Below, piece after piece: positions 55,948-64,000 of a stretch of DNA of 64,000 bases. The translations under genes were made by a program, and so were the position numbers. Position 1 is the stretch's first letter, and each line of letters opens with the position of its first letter. The notes under the pieces were generated by a model that saw nothing but the letters and a program-made list of their open reading frames with translations, ran no database searches and was not told the DNA's origin. Source of the DNA: Nocardia brevicatena NBRC 12119 (GTDB lineage: Bacteria > Actinomycetota > Actinomycetes > Mycobacteriales > Mycobacteriaceae); assembly GCF_000308495.1 (NCBI RefSeq), contig NZ_BAFU01000086.1:62001-126000 (forward strand), read 5' to 3'.

Positions 55948-56448
55948 ACCGTTGCTCACCCGCGCTACACCGCTGGGGCAGGCGCGGGCTGTGCGGCCGC
56001 GGTGAGGCAGGCGGCGATCTCGTTCGCGCCGGGTGTCCAGGTGCGGCGGTAAGCGTCGATGGCGTCGAGCCGGCGGTGAGTGCAGTCCTTGCTGGGTTTC
56101 AGATACCGCTGCAGGGTATGGCGGTCCTCGTGCCCGGACAGGTGCATCAGATCGGCTTCGGTGGCGCCGTCCTCCCCGGCGTGGGTGAGCCGGGAATGGC
56201 GCAGGTCGTGCAGGTTCCACCCGCCGGTAGCCGCGCCCAGGTGCCGTTCGGCGGTGCGGTAGCTCATGCGCCGACGTCGTGTGACCGGGTCGATATCGGC
56301 GGCCGCGGCGGTGCCGTCGTCGGGAGCGACTCGCCGGGGCAGGAACACCGGCCCGTTCCGGTGCCCGGCCAGCAGCTGGCCGAGCAGCCGGGCGGTGCGG
56401 ATGTCGTACATCAGCTCATCCGGTCGGCCGCCCTTTCGGACGGTGCTA

Positions 56449-57586
56449 GTGTCCCGCGTCGGGAATTCGATGAGTAAGTAGGTTGTAGGCTCGCCTGGTG
56501 GCGCGGATGGGTCGGCCGGTGGCCGAGGTGGTGTTGACCGATGAGGAACGGCAGACGCTCGTGCGGTGGGCGCGGCGGGCGAAGTCGTCGCAGGCGCTGG
56601 GGCAGCGGTGCCGCATCGTATTGGGGTGCGCGGCGGGGAAATCCAATAAAGAGGTGGCGGCTGATCTGGGGATCTGGCCGCAGACGGTGGGTAAGTGGCG
56701 TAACCGGTTCGTGGCGCGCCGGCTGGAGGGTTTGGTCGACGAACCGCGTCCGGGTGGGCCACGCACGATCACCGACGAGCAGGTCGAGTCGGTGTTGGTG
56801 GCGACGTTGGAGCGCCAACCCGCCGATGCCACGCACTGGTCGCGGGCCTCGATGGCGGCCGAGAGCGGATTGAGCAAATCGACGGTGGGCCGGATCTGGC
56901 GTGCGTTCGGGTTGGCCCCGCATCGGGTCGACGAGTTCAAAATCTCCAACGATCCGCAGTTCGTCGACAAGGTCTGTGACGTGGTCGGGTTGTATCCGAA
57001 TCCGCCGGAGAAGGCGCTGGTGTTGTGTGTCGATGAAAAGTCGCAGATCCAGGCGTTGGACAGGTCGGCGCCGGTGTTGCCGATGATGCCGGGCATGCCC
57101 GAACGCCGTACTCACGACTACATCCGTCACGGGATCACCACCCTGTTCGCCGCCCTCGACATCGCCACCGGGGAGGTGATCGGCCAGATCCACCGCCGTC
57201 ATCGCGCGACCGAGTTCAAGAAATTCCTCGTCACACTCGACAAGCAGGTGCCGCCCGAGCTGGACGTGCATCTGATCTGCGACAACTACGGCACTCACAA
57301 GGCGCCGGTCATCGTGAAATGGCCTGCGGCGCATCCTCGTTTCCACAGGCACTTCACCCCCACCTACTCGTCGTGGCCGAATCAGGTAGAACGCTGGTTC
57401 GGACTGCTGACCGACAAGAAACTGCGCCGCAGCACACACCGGTCGGTCCAAGCCCTCGAGCGCGACATCCGCGACCGGATCGCCCACTGGAACGAGAACC
57501 CGAAACCGTTCGCCTGGACCAAGACCTCCGACGAGATCCTCGACAGACTCGAATCATATCTTCAACGAATTCCTGGCGCGGGACAC
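56449..57586 (+). mobile_element. IS630-family insertion sequence
   Basis: A 1138-bp element flanked by TA at 56447-56448 and 57587-57588. Its ends begin GTGTCCCGCG and share GGAATTCG after two differences, giving about 24-bp inverted repeats (56449-56472 and 57563-57586, three mismatches). It carries one transposase gene and lies within the tyrosine recombinase of the Tn3-type element. Confidence 0.93.
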
Positions 57587-57589
57587 TAG
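56498..57589 (+). CDS. IS630-family transposase
   Basis: A 363-residue DDE transposase. The N-terminal HTH has [20 protein letters not shown] and [20 protein letters not shown], followed by a second winged-helix segment ([20 protein letters not shown]). The catalytic acids are in [17 protein letters not shown] (Asp), [15 protein letters not shown] (Asp) and [17 protein letters not shown] (Glu). The start is GTG 56498 or ATG 56507. The stop TAG at 57587-57589 uses the TA of the target duplication and the next host base. It appears intact. Confidence 0.93.
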   Translation: MARMGRPVAEVVLTDEERQTLVRWARRAKSSQALGQRCRIVLGCAAGKSNKEVAADLGIWPQTVGKWRNRFVARRLEGLVDEPRPGGPRTITDEQVESVLVATLERQPADATHWSRASMAAESGLSKSTVGRIWRAFGLAPHRVDEFKISNDPQFVDKVCDVVGLYPNPPEKALVLCVDEKSQIQALDRSAPVLPMMPGMPERRTHDYIRHGITTLFAALDIATGEVIGQIHRRHRATEFKKFLVTLDKQVPPELDVHLICDNYGTHKAPVIVKWPAAHPRFHRHFTPTYSSWPNQVERWFGLLTDKKLRRSTHRSVQALERDIRDRIAHWNENPKPFAWTKTSDEILDRLESYLQRIPGAGH

Positions 57590-58155
57590 CCCTCCGGTTC
57601 AGGCGGTCCAGGTCCGCGACATCCAGGCGAAGGACTTCCTCGGCGCGGGCCGCGCTCGCATAGAGCATCGCCCACAGAGCCCGATCCTCGAGCGGGTACC
57701 GCCTGTCGCCGACGAGTCGGTCGATCGCCTCCCGAGATCGCACCCGGTTGGAGTCGGGCTTGGGCTGATGCTCGCGGCCGACCCCGGTCAGCACCGCGCC
57801 CGCGTCGGCGATCCACTCCTGGACCTGGAAGTAGGCCAGGGCGCTGGCGACCGCGGCGCGCTTGGCGTTGAACGTCGCCGGTACCTTCGCGCTCCACGCT
57901 GTGCGGATGTTGCGGTGCAGCCGCGCCCTACCGGACTCATTGTCGAGTTCGGCGACATCGCCGATCCCCGCGAACGCCCGCGGCAGAGCAGAGGTGTAGG
58001 CGCGCACCGCTTCCGGCGAGGTGATCCGGCCCGACTTCCCGCGGTGCCCGGCCGGCCACCGCAGGTACTGCGCCAGCGCCGCGGCCGTCGCCATCCGGCC
58101 CGCCTCGGCGACGGAAGCGAGATGCCGGGTGGAGGTCATCGAGCCGACTCCTCGA

Positions 58156-58248
58156 TTGTCAGATAACAGGCGGGAAGGGGTGTGGTCCGGCGGTGCGTTT
58201 CTCCAGGAGCGCCACCAGATGTTGTCGGATAATACGTCATTATCTGAC
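58156..58248. other. putative recombination (IRS-like) site of the tyrosine recombinase
   Basis: Core arms GTCGGATAAT (58224-58233) and ATTATCTGAC (58239-58248) form an inverted repeat with one mismatch around the 5-bp spacer ACGTC. A further copy of the arm, TTGTCAGATAAC, lies at 58156-58167, 55 bp away. The site lies between the tnpA stop and the recombinase start, where TnpI-type transposons keep their internal resolution site. Confidence 0.7.
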
Positions 58249-58269
58249 CTCTGCGCCCGGCTCTGCCCC

Positions 58270-59614
58270 TCAACCGTCTTCTGCGTCAGCCCCGGGCTCG
58301 CGCAGGGGCCGCAGGCCCCCGCCACCCAGATCGGGTCGGATGATGGGGTAGCGACCGTTGAAGTTGATGTGGTCGAACATCAGCGGGTGGATCCGCGCTT
58401 TGACCTCGGGTGCGATCACCATGCCGTCGGCCTCCAGACGATGGACGGCGGCATCGATATACAGAGAGTTCCACCACGCCACACAGTTGAGACCCAATCC
58501 CAACGCCCCCAATTGGTCCTCCATGCCGGTCACGTACTTCTGCTGCAGCTCGCCGAGGTTGCCGAAGAAGATCCGCCGGGCCAGGGCGTGGCGGGCCTCG
58601 GTCAGGTTGAGCTGCGTGTTGATCGCCCGCCGCTACGACTCGTCGTGGAGGAATTGCAGGACGTGCAGGGTCTTGAAGATGCGGCCGTAATGCGCGAACG
58701 CCTCACCCAGGCTGGTGTGACGGCCGTCGGCGGACATCATCCGGATCAGGTCGTAGGCCCGGCCCTTCCCCGTCGTCAGAGAACCGGCGACCCGGAGTAT
58801 GGCATCCCACTCCCTGCGGGTGACGTCGGGCCGGACGGTGTGTCGGCCCAGCTCTGCCAGCTTCACCGGCGGGATCCGCGCCAGGTCCACCTCGCCGGTC
58901 TTCAGTACCCGCACCTCGGCCACCCGCTCCAGTGCGTCCCGCATCCCCTGCCCGCTGATCGACGTTACCGGAGTCCGCATGGCCTCCAGCCCGAGACATG
59001 CCCGCCGTCGGGTACCTCCAGCAGGGTCTCCAACGCCGCCCGCAGACCGTCGTCCGCGGCGTCGGCGACCAGGGCATGGATCCGGTTGTACTCGCCCGAG
59101 CGCACCTCGGTGACCAGCCGGGACAGCACCGAGATCCCCGACAGCAACACCCGCTGCCGCACAAACCACACCACCGCCCGGTCGAACAACGCCCGCCGCG
59201 ACTCCACCGAGTTCCACACCCGCGAGGCCACAAAAGACCGCAGCCCTATCTCCGCAGCCCAGAAATCCTTGTAGCCCAGCCATTCCTGGATCTCGCGGGC
59301 GTGTTCATGCTGGGTCGGCAACCGGTCCGGGTACAGCTTCACACATGCCGGGTCGTCCACCCCGACCTGCTCGGCCATGAACTCCGCGACTACATCGGGC
59401 ACCTCAGCCGGCGTGGGCAAGAACGTGCCGAGCATCCGTACTGTCCCCCACTGCACCGCCCACCCCACCTTGTTGTGCGGCCGGCGCTTCGCCCTCGCGT
59501 ACTCCGCCGTCGCGGAGTCCATCCGGAAAACAACTCCAGCTCACCCGGCGACAGATCCTCCACGAAACACCGATACCGGAGAGTCTGCCGCTCGGACAAG
59601 TACTCATGCGACAC
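58270..59614 (-). pseudogene. tnpA: Tn3-family transposase TnpA, internally deleted
   Basis: About 450 codons remain of a family that is usually near 1000. The N-terminal DUF4158-like part (RYRCFVEDLSPGELELFSGW, PHNKVGWAVQWGTVRMLGTF) is broken by frameshifts near 59530 and 58990. After SGQGMRDALERVAEVRVLKT and KLAELGRHT the sequence jumps to VRPDVTRREWDAILRVAGSL, a C-terminal segment, so about 550 codons with most DDE residues are missing. A TAG near 58632 interrupts HDES and RRAINTQLNLTEARHALARR. The tail QLGALGLGLNCVAWWNSLYI is conserved. Confidence 0.9.
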
Positions 59615-59685
59615 GAGCCGCCACCCTAGGCCAAGACTCTAGGCCACACACCCCAAGCGTGATCAACCACCAGCACCAGGACTCT

Positions 59686-59738
59686 GACCAGCATGAATGC
59701 GCTTAGCGTTCAATCCTGGCCGATTACTACCCGGACCC
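59686..59738 (-). repeat. right terminal inverted repeat
   Basis: Reverse complement begins GGGTCCGGGTAG, continues CGGCCAGGATTGAACGCT and ends CATTCATGCTGGTC. It differs from the left repeat at five positions. Confidence 0.92.
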
Positions 59739-61155
59739 GTGATACCGGCCACCGACAGCACCGTCGGTTTGCTCGGGTTGTCCCACTGCTGTTCCAGCAG
59801 GTCCAGGATCCGGCTGCCCGTCAGGGTGACAGTGACGACCTGGTTGCCGAACGGCTGCGCCTCGTAGATGGCGCCGAAGGTGATGGGACCGGGCCCGATA
59901 TCGGCGCGCACCCCACCGGGATTAACGAACGCCGTCACCGACTGCGCGGGTTCGTCGGTGACATCGAGCATGGCGTCGGCGATGACGTCGCCGAGTGGGG
60001 ATTCACCGGACTCGCGCACGGCACGGGGCAGCGGCGCGGCGGCCGCGCCGACCACCCGCTCGGCGCGCGGCGCGGCCTGTGCGGCGAAGAAGTCGACCAT
60101 GCGATTGACCTCGGGATCGGTGTCGACATCACGGGTCACCACCCGGTTCACCGCGGAGACGGTGACGTCGCCGGCGCCGAAGCGCAAGGTGATGTCGGTG
60201 ATCAGCCGGCCGTAGGAACCGGCCTGTGTCACCACCTTGCCGTCGATGGAGACACATACGCTTGACGGCTGTGGCCGGTGAGGATGGTACGCACCATCGG
60301 ATCGGTGCGGCGGGCCAGTTCGGGGATGTCCGGGGTGATCTCGGCGCAGCCGTTGTAGTCGGTGGACGCCGCCGGCGTCCGCTGCCCACCGCCGTCGTGG
60401 ACCAGCGCCACCACGGTTTCGGCACCCGCCTTCCGCATATCGGGCACATACCTGTTGACGGCCTCGATCTGATCGCCGAAGGTATAGCCGCGGATCCCCT
60501 CGGGAAACACCAGATGCTCGGTCTCCGGGGTGACGGTCCCGACCACCCCGATCCTGTGCCCGCCCACTTCCAGCATCGTCCAGGCCCGCACCCCGGGCAC
60601 CAGGCCACCCTCGGCGTCGGTCAGGTTGGCGGCCAGGAACGGGAAGTCGGCTCCGGTGAACGGCGCGCCCGGCGAACAACCGTCGAGCGCGCATCCGCCC
60701 TGCCGCAGCCGCGCCAATTCCAGGACACCGTGGTCGAGTTCGTGGTTGCCCACCGCGGATGCGGCCACCCCGACCTCGTTCAGGAAATCGATCGTCGGTT
60801 CATCGTGAAACAGCGACGACACCAGCGGGCTCGCGCCGATATTGTCGCCGGCCGACAGCACCGCACTGTCCGGGTACGCCTCACGCAACCGGTCCAGGTG
60901 GGCGGCCAGATAACCGCCACCACCCGCGGTATGGTCCGCGATCAGCCCGTTGCTCGCCTCCGGCGGCCGCAGATGACCGTGCAGATCGTTGAAACCGAAC
61001 AGATGCACCTCGCCCGGTTCGGCGACGGGCAGATCGTCGGTGGACATCAGCGGTATTCCACCGGGCGGCGTCTCGGCCGCGTCGGAGCATCCGGCGACCA
61101 ACACGAGACTCAGCAGTACGGCGCATCCCCCGACCGCCCGGCGCACAGGACTCAT
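59739..61155 (-). pseudogene. 5'-nucleotidase/metallophosphoesterase lipoprotein, 5' fragment
   Basis: The front part of a surface 5'-nucleotidase. The lipoprotein signal runs RRAVGGCAVLLSLVLVAGCS. Metallophosphatase motifs are LFGFNDLHGHLRP, AVLSAGDNIGASPLVSS, AVGNHELDHGVLELA and ILTGHSRQAYV, where the usual GHSH has become GHSR. A frameshift near 60245-60265 moves the rest (SIDGKVVTQAGSYGRLITDI, SPLGDVIADAMLDVTDE, AFVNPGGVRADIGPGPITFG) to another frame. The gene is then cut at LSVAGIT by the transposon. Start ATG 61155. Confidence 0.9.
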
Positions 61156-61275
61156 ACCTTCCGACTCTGGCAGAGCGGAACGGCCGGTGGGCGACACGAT
61201 GGTGAATTCCTCCCCTTTCGCCAGGAACCGATGAGTCTCGCCGCTTCGGTCGGTCCGGTCACACGCGAACGCTCG

Positions 61276-61410
61276 CCGTACTAGGTATTCGTGCAGCCGA
61301 CGCACACGGACACCGAGGTCCGCTTCCTCGTTGTAGACGGGAACGACCACATCCGGCACCGGTGGCGCCGATGGGGTTTCCGGGAGTTTCGCCGTGTCGG
61401 CGACGGCCAC
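61276..61410 (-). pseudogene. N-terminal remnant of a family 2 glycosyltransferase
   Basis: A start-like ATG at 61410 is followed by PPVPDVVVPVYNEEADLGVR and RVRRLHEYLVR, the usual beginning of membrane GT2 glycosyltransferases. The frame then loses resemblance and runs into the 5'-nucleotidase region. Everything after about 45 residues is missing. Confidence 0.65.
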
Positions 61411-61768
61411 GATATCGGTTATAGGACCACGTTCGGATGCGTGGCCGGCGTAGACCTCCGAGCAGAGTGTGAGGTTCCTGGGAACCTACCCGTCTCGGTA
61501 CGGGCCCACGGCAACTGCCGTACGTTTCGTTATCGGTGCGGTACTCCCATAGCCATCCCCTCATCTCGTCCGGAACGCCACCACAACGGTCCGATCTCGG
61601 CGTCGGAGGAGGTGGACCGGCATTCCACTCGGGTGCGCCTCGGCCGCCCATCCGACACGGTGAGCTGTCGCGTTCACGCGAACCTCGTTGTTCTCACCTG
61701 CCGCGCCGTTGCGGTCGGTGGTGTTCGCGACATGGCCAGTATGCCCCTTGCCACCGACAGAAAACCGG
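61411..61768. other. intergenic stretch, no gene seen
   Basis: About 360 bp between the glycosyltransferase remnant and the thiD stop codon. Short open frames are present but none has protein-like composition. Confidence 0.4.
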
Positions 61769-62608
61769 CTAGGAAAGACGCCACAGCGGAGATACCGGAC
61801 CGTGGCCTTTCCCCAGGTCATAGGAGGCTTCCAGACAGCGACGAGTCCACTCCTTGGCGAACTCGAAGGCATCCGGCACCGAGTATCCATGGGCCAGCGC
61901 GCACGCCAGGGCGGCGGCCAGCGTGTCACCGCCGCCGTGATCGTTGCCGGTCTCGATCCGCGCCGCGCCGAACTCCAGGAAACGCTCCCCGTCGAACAGC
62001 AGATCGGTGCTGGTGGGCGAGGACCGTAGATGCCCGCCCTTGACCACCACCCATCGCGGACCCAACGCGTGCAACGCCTCGGCGGCCTGCCGCGCGGACG
62101 CGTCGTCGGTGACCTCGACCCCGGTGAGCAGCCGTACCTCGTCGAGATTCGGGGTGACGATCGTGGCCAGGGGGAACAGGGTGTACCGGAGCGCATCGAG
62201 CGCCTCGGCGTGCAATAGCGGATCCCCGTGCATGGAGGCCGCGACCGGATCCACCACCAGCGGCATCTCTCCGTCCCGGCCTATCCCGACCTCCCGGCAC
62301 ACATCCGCGACGGCCTCGATGATCGCGGTCGAGGCCAGCATGCCGGTCTTGGCCGCCCCCACGCCGATATCGCCTACGACCGCACGGACCTGATCCGCCA
62401 CCGTCTGCGGCGGGATCTCGTGGAAACCGGACACTCCGACCGTGTTCTGCACGGTTACCGCGGCCACCGCCACCAGCGCGTGCACTCCGCACAGTGCCAT
62501 GGTTCGGGTATCGGCCTGGATACCGGCCCCGCCCCCGGAGTCGGTCCCGGCAATGGTGAGCGCCCGCACCGGTGTCCGGCCGGCGGGCGGTAACGGCAGG
62601 AACTTCAC
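61769..62608 (-). CDS. thiD: hydroxymethylpyrimidine/phosphomethylpyrimidine kinase
   Basis: Phosphorylates HMP and HMP-P to HMP-PP for thiamine synthesis. The 279-residue ribokinase-fold protein has ALTIAGTDSGGGAGIQADTR, AVTVQNTVGVSGFHEIPPQT, VDPVAASMHGDPLL and TPNLDEVRLLTGVEV. The C-terminal anion-hole motif is NDHGGGDTLAAALACALAHG, where GTGDTLS or GTGCTLS is more usual. It is divergent from thiC, with about 440 bp between the start codons. Confidence 0.92.
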   Translation of the reverse strand: MKFLPLPPAGRTPVRALTIAGTDSGGGAGIQADTRTMALCGVHALVAVAAVTVQNTVGVSGFHEIPPQTVADQVRAVVGDIGVGAAKTGMLASTAIIEAVADVCREVGIGRDGEMPLVVDPVAASMHGDPLLHAEALDALRYTLFPLATIVTPNLDEVRLLTGVEVTDDASARQAAEALHALGPRWVVVKGGHLRSSPTSTDLLFDGERFLEFGAARIETGNDHGGGDTLAAALACALAHGYSVPDAFEFAKEWTRRCLEASYDLGKGHGPVSPLWRLS

Positions 62609-62935
62609 GGCGTAACACTACGTGTTCGTCGTACTGCCGCGGGCGCGCAGGTCACACTTCCTGTCGGCGCTACGGAAAGGCCGCCAATACCGGGTCCGGA
62701 CAGCGTGAGCCGGTCGGTTCCCGGGGCGCGCGACCGGCCGGCCGGACCGCGTCCGCATCGGCCGATTGCTGTGCGGGAAGAGCGCACGGTACCGGTTCAC
62801 CTCCGATACGGCGACCGGTACCGGGTCAGCGCAACCGTATCGGTCGCGTCCGGACCGGACACGCGGCCGATTCGCCCATACCCGGGCGGGTCGGAGGATG
62901 GGCGGGTATGGTCGGCTGCGGAAAAATTCACATGC
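62609..62935. other. thiD-thiC divergent promoter region
   Basis: About 330 bp without a supported gene. CGGTACCGG, CGATACGG, CGGTACCGGG and CGTATCGG recur between 62785 and 62850. It should hold the thiC promoter ahead of the riboswitch and the thiD promoter. Confidence 0.4.

Positions 62936-64000
<1,065 letters not shown>

Larger units (their letters stand above)
55965..58139 (-). pseudogene. tyrosine recombinase (TnpI-like), interrupted by IS630
   Basis: The 5' part (58139-57589) encodes an N-terminal SAM-like domain and the first catalytic Arg region (WAMLYASAARAEEVLRLDVA). The 3' part (56446-55965) encodes STVRKGGRPDELMYDIRTAR (Lys), GGWNLHDLRHSRLTHAGEDG (HxxR), LMHLSGHEDRHTLQRYLKPS (His and Tyr). 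Removing IS630 and one TA restores an unbroken frame (NRRA then STVRKGG), so no other lesion is evident. In Tn3-type elements such a recombinase resolves cointegrates at a site beside its gene; a candidate site is at 58222-58248. Confidence 0.88.
54284..59739. mobile_element. Tn3-family transposon (TnpI/tyrosine-recombinase type), decayed
   Basis: A 5.45-kb element bounded by 53-bp inverted repeats (54285-54337 and 59686-59738, 48 of 53 positions identical, outer end GGGTCCGGGTAG). It is flanked by GTGAC (54278-54282) and GTGAT (59739-59743), a 5-bp target duplication with one change. Order from the right: tnpA remnant, palindromic recombination site, tyrosine recombinase split by an IS630 element, passenger gene, left repeat. 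It is inserted in a 5'-nucleotidase gene. With tnpA deleted internally, it can no longer transpose on its own. Confidence 0.9.

Overview
The window is GC-rich actinomycete DNA. Gene content and order point to a mycolic-acid actinomycete of the Nocardia/Rhodococcus type. From memory, the backbone runs broadly collinear with the Mycobacterium tuberculosis Rv0468 to Rv0422c interval: fadB2, aceA, ramB, an AhpD-like protein, lpdA, an S9 peptidase, groEL2, psd/pssA, a CDC48-like ATPase, a YbdK-type ligase, sodC, a LytR_C protein, a DUF3263 protein, def, a GNAT protein, xthA, thiD and thiC. No rRNA, tRNA or CRISPR array was seen.

Layout. 1-8.2 kb is carbon metabolism: fadB2 (cut by the window edge), isocitrate lyase with a RamB-like palindrome upstream, an XdhC-like protein, a PfkB kinase, the RamB regulator and a FadE5-type acyl-CoA dehydrogenase. 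8.3-12.5 kb holds a NERD-like membrane protein, a VOC protein with a palindromic operator, an AhpD-like protein, a polysaccharide deacetylase and a patatin lipase. 12.5-14.1 kb is a scrambled patch: two pieces of a second deacetylase flank a copy of the lpdA 3' end and an ADP-ribosyltransferase-like effector gene. lpdA and an S9 peptidase follow. 18.4-26.2 kb is accessory: an intact and a broken MFS transporter either side of a decayed TnpB element, a hydrolase and its TetR-type neighbour, a degenerate 0.9 kb stretch and a vapBC module. 26.3-31.6 kb has groEL with two CIRCE operators, a Clp-N/HTH protein with twin palindromes, and pssA/psd. 31.7-37 kb has a FabH-like KAS III, small proteins and a double AAA+ ATPase. 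37.1-43.2 kb is a complete Mrp antiporter operon with an MrpA-MrpB fusion. 43.1-52.8 kb carries PAP2, a YbdK-type ligase, SodC, LytR_C and DUF3263 genes, a TnpB relic, def, GNAT, xthA and the hmgA-fahA homogentisate pair.

54.0-61.2 kb is the most unusual part. A 5'-nucleotidase lipoprotein gene is split by a 5.45 kb Tn3-family transposon with 53-bp inverted repeats and a near-perfect 5-bp target duplication. The transposon carries a decayed tnpA, a tyrosine recombinase with an adjacent palindromic site, and an uncharacterised effector-like passenger gene directly behind the recombinase. An IS630 element sits inside the recombinase gene, and the TA target duplication completes the IS transposase stop codon. 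The window closes with thiD and a TPP riboswitch leading into thiC (cut by the right edge).

All family assignments rest on motifs and translated sequence read by eye; no database search was run.
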